64,000 nt of DNA, from the NCBI GenBank assembly GCA_965277855.1, contig OZ255847.1, positions 1,550,001 to 1,614,000 on the forward strand, given 5' to 3'. Both the position numbers and the translations under genes were made by a program. Position 1 is the stretch's first letter; each line of letters begins with the position of its first letter. Shown here piece after piece: positions 34,308 to 43,891 of this stretch. The notes beneath the pieces were generated by a model. The model searched no databases, had not been told where the DNA came from, and saw only the letters and a list, made by a program, of their open reading frames with translations. This DNA comes from Bog-105 sp965277855 (GTDB taxonomy: Bacteria; Acidobacteriota; Terriglobia; Bryobacterales; Bryobacteraceae).

Positions 34308-36724
34308 TTTCCACCACCTGCTGATTTCGTTACTGGAGCTTTTGTCATTTCGCCTCCTCCTTCGTCGCCTCTACCCATTTGAAATGGGGCACTGCTAACG
34401 ATTCCCGAAATCAAAGCCGAGAACCGGTAATCACTCGCCGCGAGCCTGGTGGTGATTTGTTTTACTGCCCGTCTATCGTATCCTTCGAGTCCACGGCCGA
34501 GAGCGTAAATCATCAGCTTCTCGGTCAGACATTCAGCAAAGGCATCGCGATTGCCCACCAGAAGTGTTTTCAGCTGCTCGCTGCCCGCAAACGATTTACC
34601 ATTCGGGAGCACGCCGCTCGAATCGATCACCTGCCCGGCATCGTGTGTGCGCCACTGCCCGATAGCGTTGTAATTTTCCAGCGCGAAACCGAGCGGGTCC
34701 ATTTTGGTGTGGCAGGAGGCGCACATTGGGTTTGCGCGGTGCTTTTCCATTTGCTGGCGCATGGTTCCTGCCAGCGGACCGCCCTTCGCATCGATCGAAC
34801 CGACGCCAGGCGGCGGGGGAGGCGGCGGCGTGTTTAAAACGTTTTCGAGAACCCATTTGCCACGCAGCACGGGAGACGTACGAGTGGGATAAGAGGTCAC
34901 AGTGAGGACACTGGCCTGCGTTAAAACCCCGCTGCGTTCCGTGCCATCGAGACTCACCCGACGGAACTGGTCGCCCATCACACCAGGGATGCCGTAGAAC
35001 TTCGCCAGCCGCTCGTTTAAAAAGGTGTATTTGCCATCGAGAAAATCGATGATGCTACTGTCGTTGCGCACGATCGACTGTACGAACATCTCCGATTCCC
35101 TATACATGGCTTTGCGCAGCTGGGCGTTGAAGGCCGGGAACTCGTCGGGATCGGGATGGATGCTGTCGAGATTGCGCAACTCGAGCCACTGGCCGGCGAA
35201 GTTGTCGATCAAGGCGTCGGACTTGGGATCCTGCAACATGCGCTTCACCTGCGCGTTGAGAACGGCCGGGTCATGTAGATGGCGCTCGCTGGCGGCCTGG
35301 AAGAGCGGCGCGTCGGGCATGCTGCTCCAGAGGAAATAGGAGAGGCGCGAGGCCAGTTCGTAATCATTCACCGGATGAACGGCAGCGGCATGGTCGGGCC
35401 GTGGATCGCGTTCGATGCGGAAGAGAAAATTCGGGGAGACCAGAATGGCTTCGATCCCAATCCGTATGGATTGATCGAAGGTCATGCCGTCGCGCTGGGC
35501 GGAAGCGACGAGCTTGACGATGCGGTCGATCTCGGACGGGGCGACGGGACGACGCCAGGCGAGCGTGGCGAGATGGTTGAGATCCGGGCGGATGCAGCGT
35601 GCGGTGTGGTGTCCGGCAGGGTGGCCGCAGATGAAGATGCGCCGGTAACTTTCCGGCACAGGCGGCTTAAGCGCATTGTAAGGTCCAACTACGTCGAAGG
35701 TGTCGATGAAGGTGGGCGGGTTGGAAACGGCACGCTGGCGGGCGATCTCCTTCACGTCTTCGGGATGCTTCGCAATGGCTTTCTGATAGTTGGCCTCTTC
35801 CTTTTGCTTCATGTAGGCGGCCGTCGCGACTTCCTCGGCTGAGGGAGTGCGCGACTCCATAGTGGCTTGCAGCAGGTGTTCACCAGAGGAAACATGCATT
35901 TTCACTTCGTAGGAACGAGGCGCTTCTTTTTCGATCAGGACATCGCTGACTTTGATTTCTTTGCCGTCGAGCAAAAAATGAAGACGAAACGCTTCTTTGC
36001 GACCGCTTACTGCGACCTTCAAATCGTAATCGCCTTCGGCCGGCAACTCGAATTGATTTTCGAGAGCCATGCCGTCGTCGTTCGGACTGTGTTCCGGGGA
36101 GTAGCGCATGCGGGTGGGTTTCGGCAGCGCGTCGGACGGAATGGCGCGATTGGCAATTTTCGACGCCGCGTTCAGGTACTTTTCCATGAGCACGGGTGAA
36201 ACGGAGAGGACGTCGCCAATATTGTCGAAGCCATAGCCGGAATCGTCGGCCGGAAAATCGGTAGACGCTTTGAGACGGACAGCGAGAAGGTCGCGGATTG
36301 TATTGTCGTACTCGACCCGGTTGAGGCGGTGGGCAGTCAGGTGACCGGGGTCGGGCGGCGTGTTCCGGTCGGCTTCGGCAAACTGCTGGTCGATCCAATC
36401 GGTGACCGCGGAAATGGCTTCGGGCTTGGGACGCGGCATCCCTTTGGGCGGCATCTCACCGGCGCGAATCCGGCGGACTACTTTTTCCCAAACATCTCGA
36501 TCGTGGAGCAAAGAGGCGGTGTCGTGATATCCGGTCAGGGCCAAGCCAGCGGTTTTCAGCTTCTCGTTGTGACAACCGGCGCAATTCTGCGCGACAAACG
36601 GCGCTACCACCTGGTCGAAAGACGGTGAAGCGGGAGCAGGAGACACTGGCGTCTGGCCGAGACATAGCGCTCCTGCGTTGAGGCAAATGAAAGCAATTCT
36701 GATGGAAGGCTTGAAAGACGGCAC
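34304..36724 (-). CDS. DUF1587/DUF1592/DUF1588/DUF1585 protein with N-terminal c-type haem motif
   Basis: I place the start at GTG 36724 (VPSFKPSIRIAFICLNAGA, a signal peptide); the open frame extends to 36904 but its first 60 residues look non-coding. The protein is about 806 residues: a planctomycete cytochrome-c-like segment with CAGCH, then the DUF1587, DUF1592, DUF1588 and DUF1585 blocks (HRLNRVEYDNTIRDLL, ASRLSYFLWSSMPDAPL, VLTVTSYPTRTSPVLRGKWV, CASCHTKMDPLGFALENY). CASCH is a second haem-type motif. It is exported, and always found with DUF1552; the role is thought to be redox or polymer related but is not proven. It overlaps DUF1552 by 4 bp. Confidence 0.9.
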   Translation of the reverse strand: MPSFKPSIRIAFICLNAGALCLGQTPVSPAPASPSFDQVVAPFVAQNCAGCHNEKLKTAGLALTGYHDTASLLHDRDVWEKVVRRIRAGEMPPKGMPRPKPEAISAVTDWIDQQFAEADRNTPPDPGHLTAHRLNRVEYDNTIRDLLAVRLKASTDFPADDSGYGFDNIGDVLSVSPVLMEKYLNAASKIANRAIPSDALPKPTRMRYSPEHSPNDDGMALENQFELPAEGDYDLKVAVSGRKEAFRLHFLLDGKEIKVSDVLIEKEAPRSYEVKMHVSSGEHLLQATMESRTPSAEEVATAAYMKQKEEANYQKAIAKHPEDVKEIARQRAVSNPPTFIDTFDVVGPYNALKPPVPESYRRIFICGHPAGHHTARCIRPDLNHLATLAWRRPVAPSEIDRIVKLVASAQRDGMTFDQSIRIGIEAILVSPNFLFRIERDPRPDHAAAVHPVNDYELASRLSYFLWSSMPDAPLFQAASERHLHDPAVLNAQVKRMLQDPKSDALIDNFAGQWLELRNLDSIHPDPDEFPAFNAQLRKAMYRESEMFVQSIVRNDSSIIDFLDGKYTFLNERLAKFYGIPGVMGDQFRRVSLDGTERSGVLTQASVLTVTSYPTRTSPVLRGKWVLENVLNTPPPPPPPGVGSIDAKGGPLAGTMRQQMEKHRANPMCASCHTKMDPLGFALENYNAIGQWRTHDAGQVIDSSGVLPNGKSFAGSEQLKTLLVGNRDAFAECLTEKLMIYALGRGLEGYDRRAVKQITTRLAASDYRFSALISGIVSSAPFQMGRGDEGGGEMTKAPVTKSAGGGN

Positions 36725-36956
36725 GTGGCTCTTCAGCTGAGAGTGAGGCGCGAAAACCTTAGTGGATGTTACAGGTCTCGCTCCATTCATACCGTCTATC
36801 AGATCACATTTCGAAAGGTTTGTGGGAGGGCTGAGACGACCCGATTTGAGGTCTTCAAGAGATAGGGTCGGGAGGTACAGACGAAACCGAGTCGACGAAG
36901 ACAACCGAAGATCGTACTATACGTCCTAGAACCCGAATTCAGGTTCTTTTTGACGC

Positions 36957-38933
36957 ATGAATATTAACTCTCTTTCTCGCACCTCCCTTCTGTTCTTGGC
37001 CGTGTTTGCCTACGGGCAATCTCCCACCCCGACTCTGACGGTCGATGCCGCTGCTAACCGGCACGTGATTAACCCCGATATTTACGGGATCGTCAACTAC
37101 GGCCTGGACCCGGCGTTCGCCCAGGAGATCCGGTTGCCCAACACTCGCTGGGGTGGAGACGGAACGACGCGCTACAACTGGCAGGTCGATAGCTCGAATG
37201 CGGGCTTTGACTGGTATTTCATGAGCGGCAGCGGGACGAGCAACCCGACTCCGAGCGCAGGACCCGACGCCATGATCAAAAGCTTTCAGCCGGCGGGCAC
37301 TCACCCGCTGATCACGATCCCGATCATTCCGTATATCAACAAGTCCGCCGCCTGGGGCTGCAGCTTCCCGGTTTCGGTGTACGGGGCGCAGCAGTCTGTC
37401 AACCCGTACGTACATCCGAATGGGGACAACTGCGGCAACAGCATAGCGGCGAATGGCACGCAGCTGATTGACAACAACATTTACGCGAACCACATCAACA
37501 ACAGCCCGCAATTCCAGCAGAACTGGATCAGTCATTTCCTGCTGGATTTCGGGACGGCGGCCAAGGGCGGGGTGACGTATTATCAACTCGACAATGAACC
37601 CGGCGGCTGGGGCAACACGCATCGCGATGTGCTGCCGAATGGCGCCAACTACGACACGATCTTCAGTTTGGGCAGTGAATATGCGGCCATGGTGAAGGCG
37701 ACGGACCAGACGGCGCTGGTAATGGGTCCGTCAGACTTCACGCTGGGCGGCTGGATCGGCAATTCGGCTGACATGCAGGAACACGGCGGCCTGTATGCCG
37801 GGCAATGGTATTTGCAACAGATGCAGGCTTATCAGACGCAGCACAATGCGCGCATCCTCGATTATTTCGACGAGCATGTGTATGGGGGAAGCACCACGGA
37901 CAACAATTATGAACTGCAATCGACACGCTCGCTGTGGGATCCGACGTACAATTCGGGCACCTGGATCGAACAGTATTATTTTGGCAACATGCAATTGATT
38001 CCGCGTTTCAAAGGCTGGATCAATCAGTATTACCCGGGGACGAAGCTGGCCTTTTCCGAGTACAGCTGGGGTGGCCACACCACGCTGGTAGGCGCACTGG
38101 CGGAAGCGGATATCTTAGGCATCTTCGGCCGGGAACAGGTCGATTTCGCGGACATGTGGGATGCGCCGAAAGCAACCGATCCGACGGCGTACTCTTTCCG
38201 GCTGTATCGGAACTATGACGGGGCAGGAAATATGTTCGGGGATACCGGCGTAACCGCCCAGAGTACGGATCAGACGCAGCTGGCGATTTACGGAGCGCAG
38301 CGCAGCTTGGATGGCGCGCTGACACTGGTAGTTGTGAATAAAACTGCGAGTGAACTGACCACCAGCTTGAGCGTGGCCAATTTCAGCGCCGCTGCGAGCG
38401 CGCAGCTCTTTACCTATTCGGCTGCCAATCTACAGGCGATCGTGGCCGGACCGAATGCGGCGGTTGTCAACTCGTCTTTGACCGCCTCGTTTCCGGCGCA
38501 ATCGGCCAGCATCATTGTCATTCCGCAATCCAAAGGTCCACTCGCCCGGAGCGGTTGGAAAGCGTCAGCGAGTTCGAGCGCGAGCCGCTGGCAAATACCA
38601 GCGGCGACGCTCGATGGCAACTTGCAGACCCGCTGGTCTACGGGGCATCGCCAGAACGGCGGCGAATGGTTCCAAGTAGATATCGGCGGCGCGCAATCGT
38701 TCAGCGGCATCATCCTGAACGCGGGCACTTCTACCAATGATTATCCGCGCCAGTTTCAGGTATACGTCTCAAACGACGGTAATACATGGGGGAACCCGGT
38801 CGCTGCAGGCACCGGGACGAGCGCGCTCATCACAGCGAGTTTTCCGCCGCAAACAGCGCGCTATATCAAAGTCGTGCAGACCGGTAAGTCGAGCAACTGG
38901 TGGTCGATGGCGGAGTTCAATGTGAATCCGTAG
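36957..38933 (+). CDS. Secreted GH44-family glycoside hydrolase with C-terminal discoidin (CBM32-like) domain
   Basis: A 658-residue exported enzyme (signal INSLSRTSLLFLAVFAYG). The catalytic domain has GH44 hallmarks: NPDIYGIVNYG, RWGGDGTTRYNWQ, the acid/base motif YYQLDNEPGGWG, and a nucleophile motif LAFSEYSWGGH. A beta-sandwich segment follows (about 440-520), then an F5/8 type C discoidin-like domain (SASSSASRWQIPAATLDGN, WSTGHRQNGGEWFQVDIGG, YPRQFQVYVSNDG). GH44 enzymes are endo-beta-1,4-glucanases or xyloglucanases. It is a single gene between the DUF1592 gene, which is divergent, and rhlE, which is convergent. Confidence 0.92.
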   Translation: MNINSLSRTSLLFLAVFAYGQSPTPTLTVDAAANRHVINPDIYGIVNYGLDPAFAQEIRLPNTRWGGDGTTRYNWQVDSSNAGFDWYFMSGSGTSNPTPSAGPDAMIKSFQPAGTHPLITIPIIPYINKSAAWGCSFPVSVYGAQQSVNPYVHPNGDNCGNSIAANGTQLIDNNIYANHINNSPQFQQNWISHFLLDFGTAAKGGVTYYQLDNEPGGWGNTHRDVLPNGANYDTIFSLGSEYAAMVKATDQTALVMGPSDFTLGGWIGNSADMQEHGGLYAGQWYLQQMQAYQTQHNARILDYFDEHVYGGSTTDNNYELQSTRSLWDPTYNSGTWIEQYYFGNMQLIPRFKGWINQYYPGTKLAFSEYSWGGHTTLVGALAEADILGIFGREQVDFADMWDAPKATDPTAYSFRLYRNYDGAGNMFGDTGVTAQSTDQTQLAIYGAQRSLDGALTLVVVNKTASELTTSLSVANFSAAASAQLFTYSAANLQAIVAGPNAAVVNSSLTASFPAQSASIIVIPQSKGPLARSGWKASASSSASRWQIPAATLDGNLQTRWSTGHRQNGGEWFQVDIGGAQSFSGIILNAGTSTNDYPRQFQVYVSNDGNTWGNPVAAGTGTSALITASFPPQTARYIKVVQTGKSSNWWSMAEFNVNP

Positions 38934-38961
38934 GGCCTCGGCACATGGATCAACACGGGGA

Positions 38962-40314
38962 TCAGCCGGCCGCGTAAGCTGGTTTAGATTTGCCGGAGGC
39001 TCGGGGGCGGCGCGGACCGCTCGACTGACCCTTCCACTTTGGTTTGCCGGAACGGCTGTCAGAGCGTTCCCGGTTGTGATGGGGATGAGCCTGCGAGACG
39101 ATTGGTTCGCTACGGTGGCGCTCGGCGCGAACTGCCGCTTCGCGTTCAGAACGCTCGGCGATCTCACGCAGGATGGCGGGAGAGACTTCGCACCGCTCAA
39201 GCCGCACTTTGCATTCCCGTTCGATACGGCGAATTTCGCCGCGCTCATTGCGCGAGATAAACGTAGAGGCGGAGCCGCGTTGTCCGGCACGGCCGGTGCG
39301 TCCTACGCGATGAACAAAGTCGTCCGGAGCCTGCGGGAGGTCGAAATTCACCACATGCGCGACGCTATCGACATGGATTCCTCGGGCGGCTACGTCGGTT
39401 GCAACTAAGACACGATAACGGCCTTCCCGAAAGCCGGCGAGCGCCTGATTGCGCTGGTTCTGGGTACGGTCGCCATGCATGGCCACCGAGCGTACGCCAA
39501 AGGTGGAGAGCTTTTTGGCCAGTCGATCCGTTGCATGTTTAGTGCGCGCGAAGACCAGGAAGGAGCCTTCTTCCTGGCCCAGCATGTGCTGAAGCAGGTG
39601 AATCTTCATGTCGTTTTCCACTTCGTACACGTGCAGATCGACCTGTTCCGGCGTCTTGGTGATGGAACCCTGGACGGCAATACGCACGGGGTTAATCGAG
39701 TGGCGCTGAATCAGCCGTTCGACGGTGCGCTCCATGGTGGCGGAGAAGAAGAGCGACTGACGGGTCTTGGGAAGCGCTGAAAGGATCTTTTCGATGGCGG
39801 GCAAAAAGCCCATATCGAGCATGCGATCCGCTTCGTCGAGTACGACGATGGAGGCCGTGCTGAGATCGACGAGCCGGCGGCCGAGAAAGTCTTCCAGACG
39901 GCCGGGGGTGGCGATAACCACCTGAGCGCCGCGTCGCAGAGCATGGAGCTGAGTCTGTTCGCTGAGACCGCCAACGACGACGGCCGCGCGCAAATTGGTG
40001 CCGGGCGCCACTTTACCGAAGGCTTCGGCAATCTGAAGAGCGAGTTCGCGAGTGGGCGCCAGGATCAGCGCCTGTACGGCCGAGCGACCCTTCGGCAAAC
40101 TAGCCGCGGCGTTCGCGTTCATCAGCCTTTCGAGGATCGGTAGCAGAAACGCCAGCGTCTTGCCGGTACCGGTTTGCGCGGTGGCAACTACATCTGAGCC
40201 GGTGAGCCCCGGCGGAATAGATTGGGCCTGCACCGGCGTCGGCTGCACAAACAAGTTGCGCGCGAGGTTCTGATGCAGACAGGGATTGAGTGTAAGTTCT
40301 GTGAAAGTGTTCAT
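38962..40314 (-). CDS. rhlE: DEAD-box ATP-dependent RNA helicase (RhlE-like)
   Basis: I prefer ATG 40314 (MNTFTELTLNP); the frame also allows TTG 40323. All core motifs are present: Q-motif PTPVQAQSIP, motif I AQTGTGKT, Ia PTRELALQ, II DEAD, III SAT, V ATDVAARGIHV and VI HRVGRTGRAG. The C-terminal 90 residues are rich in Arg, Ser and Gly (EREAAVRAERHRSEP, HHNRERSDSRSGKPKWKG), an RNA-binding tail. It unwinds structured RNA in ribosome assembly and mRNA turnover. The 5' gap of about 200 bp to the divergent antitoxin gene could hold a regulated leader, but I see no specific element. Confidence 0.92.
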   Translation of the reverse strand: MNTFTELTLNPCLHQNLARNLFVQPTPVQAQSIPPGLTGSDVVATAQTGTGKTLAFLLPILERLMNANAAASLPKGRSAVQALILAPTRELALQIAEAFGKVAPGTNLRAAVVVGGLSEQTQLHALRRGAQVVIATPGRLEDFLGRRLVDLSTASIVVLDEADRMLDMGFLPAIEKILSALPKTRQSLFFSATMERTVERLIQRHSINPVRIAVQGSITKTPEQVDLHVYEVENDMKIHLLQHMLGQEEGSFLVFARTKHATDRLAKKLSTFGVRSVAMHGDRTQNQRNQALAGFREGRYRVLVATDVAARGIHVDSVAHVVNFDLPQAPDDFVHRVGRTGRAGQRGSASTFISRNERGEIRRIERECKVRLERCEVSPAILREIAERSEREAAVRAERHRSEPIVSQAHPHHNRERSDSRSGKPKWKGQSSGPRRPRASGKSKPAYAAG

Positions 40315-40530
40315 AAAGGACAACGTGCCTAAAACTGGCCTGACGTCCTTTATGTAGCAAGCCTATGGTTTGAACCAGACTTACGAACTGAACCGGGTAG
40401 ATCCGCGAAACGTGGAAGTGACACCACGAAGGCAAAGGACGGATGGGGCAGGAGACATTCGTAGGATAGCACAGCTCCAGCTTCACAGGAAAGCTTGACA
40501 GTGGTTGCACAATGCGACTACATTCGATCT

Positions 40531-40788
40531 ATGGACATGAATGTACGGGAGGCAAAGCCCCGTCTTGCCGAACTAATCAAACGTGCTTTGAATGGCGAAG
40601 AGATTGTCATTACAACGCAGGGAGTTGGAGATGTACGGCTAACGCCGGTGACGTCGTCAGAGAAATTTTTGCGTGGATATGGAAAATTCAAGGACGTTGT
40701 GGCGCGGCTTCCTGCGGATTGGGATAGCCAGGAAGCGAATGAGAAGGCGGATGCCGAAGTTTACGCGATGTTCGAGGACCTGGAATGA
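40531..40788 (+). CDS. Phd/YefM-family antitoxin
   Basis: About 85 residues from ATG 40531 (MDMNVREAKPRLAELIKRAL), the classic Phd-type DNA-binding start; an upstream GTG 40495 only adds unlikely residues. The N-terminal part (VREAKPRLAELI, GEEIVITTQGVGDVRL) is the Phd/YefM fold. The C-terminal tail is acidic and would wrap the toxin (ADWDSQEANEKADAEVYAMF). It overlaps the PIN toxin gene by 4 bp (40785-40788), so the pair is translationally coupled. It should autoregulate its promoter together with the toxin. Confidence 0.85.
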   Translation: MDMNVREAKPRLAELIKRALNGEEIVITTQGVGDVRLTPVTSSEKFLRGYGKFKDVVARLPADWDSQEANEKADAEVYAMFEDLE

Positions 40789-41213
40789 AAGCTGCCGGCT
40801 TTTTTCGAAGCGCGAATCCGATATATGGACAAAGCTCGGGAGTGCTTCTGGATACCTGCGCCTTGATTCACGGAATGGCGGGAACGCTTCCTAATAGAGC
40901 AAAGGCCGCAATCAAGAATGCCGAGGAGCGGTACGTGAGCGTGATCGCCCCGTTAGAAATTCAGTTGAAAAGATCATTGGCGAAAGAGCTCAGTCCCCAG
41001 CTGATAACTATGGCGATTCACGAAATGGCTTTGCATGTCCAGCCAATTCACTTGGCGCACATTTGGAGATTGGGTACGTTGCCCCACTTCTCCGATCATC
41101 GCGATCCATTCGATCGCTTGTTGATCGCACAAGCGTATTCGCATAATCTGGCGGTGGTGACTAATGACAGGCAGTTCTTGCGGTACCCAGACCTGGATGT
41201 CATTTGGAATTGA
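40785..41213 (+). CDS. PIN-domain (VapC-family) toxin
   Basis: A 142-residue PIN nuclease. Acidic metal-site residues are visible in VLLDTCALIHG, APLEIQLK, DPFDRLLIAQA and VVTNDRQF. The N-terminal 18 residues (KAAGFFRSANPIYGQSSG) precede the fold and may be extra. VapC-type toxins cleave tRNA or rRNA when free of antitoxin. It is coupled to the Phd antitoxin by a 4-bp overlap, and its stop TGA (41211-41213) shares a base with the ATG of recQ. A PIN toxin with a Phd-type antitoxin is a known mixed pairing. Confidence 0.85.
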   Translation: MKAAGFFRSANPIYGQSSGVLLDTCALIHGMAGTLPNRAKAAIKNAEERYVSVIAPLEIQLKRSLAKELSPQLITMAIHEMALHVQPIHLAHIWRLGTLPHFSDHRDPFDRLLIAQAYSHNLAVVTNDRQFLRYPDLDVIWN

Positions 41214-43252
41214 TGGCTGCTGCTGATTCACCTGTCCTGCTGCAGGATGTACTGCGACGCACTTTTGGTTTTGCCGATTTCCGGCCGGGGCAGGAGCAGG
41301 CTTGCCGGGCGCTTTCAGAAGGCCAGGATGCGCTGGTAGTGATGCCCACCGGCTCGGGCAAATCGCTGTGCTACCAGCTGCCGGCGCTGCTACTCGGCGG
41401 GACGGCATTGGTGGTGAGTCCGCTGATCGCGTTGATGGAAGACCAAGTGGCCAAGCTGAATGCCGCGGGCCTCCGGGCGGATCGGATTCACTCAGGGCGG
41501 ACACGGGAATCGTCGCGTGCGGCGGCCCTGGCCTATCGGGACGGCGGACTACAGTTTCTCTTTATTGCGCCGGAACGACTTTCGGTCCCTGGATTTCCCG
41601 AGTTCCTGGCCAAACGGAAGCCGTGCTTGATTGCTGTCGATGAAGCGCATTGCATTTCGCAGTGGGGTCACGATTTCCGGCCGGATTATCGAATGCTGCA
41701 GCGCTATTTCCCGCTGCTGCGGCCGTCGCCAATTATTGCGCTGACGGCGACCGCCACACCGGTGGTACAAAACGATATCGTCACGCAGCTCGGGCTGCAC
41801 AGTCCGCTGCGCTCGATCCAGGGCTTCCGGCGCAAAAACATCGCGATCGAGATTGTCGAGGTGCCTCTCTCAGCGCGGTCCGAGGCGGTGCTGGAAGTCT
41901 TGCACGAGCCGGGGCGACGTCCTGCCATCGTGTATGTGCCGACCCGCGCTGAAAGTGACAAGTTAGCGAGCGATCTGGGAACGCATTTCCGGGCCGAGCC
42001 GTATCACGCCGGACTGACCTCGACACGACGGCAGAGTGTGCAGGAGCGGTTTCTAGCGGGCAAAGTGGACGTCACCGTCGCGACTATCGCCTTTGGTATG
42101 GGCATCGACAAGCCGGACGTACGCACGGTAATTCACACGGCGCTGCCGGGCAGTACGGAGGCTTACTACCAGGAGATCGGGCGCGCCGGGCGGGATGGAG
42201 CACCGAGCCGGGCCATTCTGATGCATGCCTACGCCGACCGGAGAAGGCATGATTTTTTCTTCAATCGAGATTATCCAGAAACGGACGTGCTCGAGAAGAT
42301 TTTCGGTCTGCTGTGCGAAAAACGCATGACCAAAGATTCGCTGTACCGGGCGTCGCGCCTCGAAGAGGCGGTGTTCGATACGGCGCTCGATAAGCTCTGG
42401 GTACACGGCGGTGCGTTGATCGATCCGGAAGAGAATGTGGCGCGCGGGCAGGCCAAATGGCGCGATTCGTATCACAGCCAGATCGAGCACCGGAACGTAC
42501 AACTGGAACTGATGCTGCGCTACGCGGCTCTGGATGGCTGCCGGATGGCGGCGCTGGTCCGTTACTTTGGCGACCGCAGCGACACGCAAGCCTGGTGCGG
42601 ATTGTGCGATTTTTGCGCGGCGGAACAGTGCGTGGTGCAGCGCTTCCGCGAAGCAAACAGAACCGAAGAACAATTAGCGCGACGCGTTCTGGGAGAGTTG
42701 GCGAACGGCCTGGGGCGCTCGACCGGCAAACTGTATTCCGAAACTGCTGGAATTCAGTTGGACCGTGACGGGTTTGAAGAATTACTGGCTGGGATGGGGC
42801 GCGCCGGACTGATCGCGCTGCAGTCGGCAGTGTTCGAAAAGGATGGTAAACAGATACCTTATCGAACAGCGCGACTAACCAGCGAAGGTGAGGCACTTAC
42901 CGGCGACGAACCGTTGCATCTGCAAATCAGGGAAAAGCAGTCCAAAACCGAGTCGCGCAAAAGGTCCAGAACTTCACGGGAGTCCCGTCCGGCGAGAAGC
43001 CGGAACAGAGTGCCCGACAGCGCGAGCGAACCATTGATGCAAGCCTTGCGCGAATGGCGCTTAAAAGAAGCAAAGAGCAAAGGATTGCCGGCGTTTCGCA
43101 TCGCGAGCGATGCAATGCTGCGAAACATCGTCGACGACTTGCCGGAAACCGAAGAGGACTTGCTCACGGTACCCGGGATTGGGCCTTCGTTTATCAAGCG
43201 GTATGGAGAAGACGTTCTTGGAATCGTAAGCGGCGGCCGAGAACTCTCTTGA
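41213..43252 (+). CDS. recQ: ATP-dependent DNA helicase RecQ
   Basis: About 679 residues from ATG 41213; a TTG at 41204 overlaps the toxin gene more. Motifs: FRPGQEQACRALSEGQDALV, Walker A PTGSGKS, DEAH (AVDEAHCISQWGHDFRPDY), TATATP and EIGRAGRDG. A zinc site follows (AWCGLCDFCAAEQC), then a winged-helix/RQC-like region and a C-terminal HRDC domain (LREWRLKEAKSKGLPAFRI, DLLTVPGIGPSFIKRYG). RecQ is a 3'-5' helicase in recombination and fork repair. Its ATG shares a base with the stop of the PIN toxin gene, so toxin, antitoxin and helicase may be one operon. Confidence 0.92.
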   Translation: MAAADSPVLLQDVLRRTFGFADFRPGQEQACRALSEGQDALVVMPTGSGKSLCYQLPALLLGGTALVVSPLIALMEDQVAKLNAAGLRADRIHSGRTRESSRAAALAYRDGGLQFLFIAPERLSVPGFPEFLAKRKPCLIAVDEAHCISQWGHDFRPDYRMLQRYFPLLRPSPIIALTATATPVVQNDIVTQLGLHSPLRSIQGFRRKNIAIEIVEVPLSARSEAVLEVLHEPGRRPAIVYVPTRAESDKLASDLGTHFRAEPYHAGLTSTRRQSVQERFLAGKVDVTVATIAFGMGIDKPDVRTVIHTALPGSTEAYYQEIGRAGRDGAPSRAILMHAYADRRRHDFFFNRDYPETDVLEKIFGLLCEKRMTKDSLYRASRLEEAVFDTALDKLWVHGGALIDPEENVARGQAKWRDSYHSQIEHRNVQLELMLRYAALDGCRMAALVRYFGDRSDTQAWCGLCDFCAAEQCVVQRFREANRTEEQLARRVLGELANGLGRSTGKLYSETAGIQLDRDGFEELLAGMGRAGLIALQSAVFEKDGKQIPYRTARLTSEGEALTGDEPLHLQIREKQSKTESRKRSRTSRESRPARSRNRVPDSASEPLMQALREWRLKEAKSKGLPAFRIASDAMLRNIVDDLPETEEDLLTVPGIGPSFIKRYGEDVLGIVSGGRELS

Positions 43253-43258
43253 GCCCAC

Positions 43259-43891
43259 TCAATGCACTTCGAGCGACATGTTTACCACGTCAAACATGAA
43301 GCGCTCGGGCGGCAGTGATGACACCGGATTCGGCGTCATGGTCAGCCAGGTCTGGTAGGCCGTTTGCGCGACGGACTTATTCAGATAAAAGAGAAACTGA
43401 TCGGAGCAACAGCGAATAGGCGGCATCTGGCGAAAAGCGAGGCGTAAACCTACCGCTTTTTCGAGCTGAACCCCTTTGGTCTTGACGGCTTTATCGGCGA
43501 GCAAGGTGACGAAGCTGCTGCGTCCGGCGTGAGGCCACAGATCGCTGCGCAAGAGGTTGCGAAGCTCCAGGCGTGCGCCGAAGGTGATTTCGCACTGGCG
43601 AATCCACTCGATCACCGCGTCGCCCCAGTGCCAGTGGCTCAGCAGACCAAGGTACTGATCGACCAGATTGATGGCCAGATCCATCTTGCGCCGTTCCAGA
43701 TTTTCCTCGGTAGCGACGACATCGCCCAAAATAGGCGGAATCATCTCTTCCTGCTCGATAATGTCCGCGGCGATGCCGACCATCTTGTCGACGCGCTTCA
43801 CGTCGGGCACGGTCTTGACTAGCAGCGGCGGCAACTCGTGCGTCTTTGCGCCGGGTACTTCCACGAACTTGCGATCACCAACAATGTCCAT
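43259..43891 (-). CDS. Conserved protein of unknown function
   Basis: A 210-residue protein, predicted cytoplasmic, with no signal or membrane segment. It starts MDIVGDRKFVEVPGAKTHEL and contains IAADIIEQEEMIPPILGDVV, a WHWGDAVIEWIRQCEITFGA segment and a closing NPVSSLPPERFMFDVVNMSL. No catalytic or DNA-binding motif is obvious. It ends 6 bp from recQ on the opposite strand. I do not recognise the family. A downstream-facing promoter would lie in the 302-bp gap shared with the gene at 44194. Confidence 0.7.
   Translation of the reverse strand: MDIVGDRKFVEVPGAKTHELPPLLVKTVPDVKRVDKMVGIAADIIEQEEMIPPILGDVVATEENLERRKMDLAINLVDQYLGLLSHWHWGDAVIEWIRQCEITFGARLELRNLLRSDLWPHAGRSSFVTLLADKAVKTKGVQLEKAVGLRLAFRQMPPIRCCSDQFLFYLNKSVAQTAYQTWLTMTPNPVSSLPPERFMFDVVNMSLEVH

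Noticed and set aside
36725..36904. Longer N-terminus of the DUF1592 protein
   Set aside because: The extra 60 residues have no signal features, whereas a signal peptide begins at GTG 36724.
41204..41212. TTG start for recQ
   Set aside because: ATG 41213 shares a base with the toxin stop, a standard coupled start, and the extra three residues add nothing conserved.
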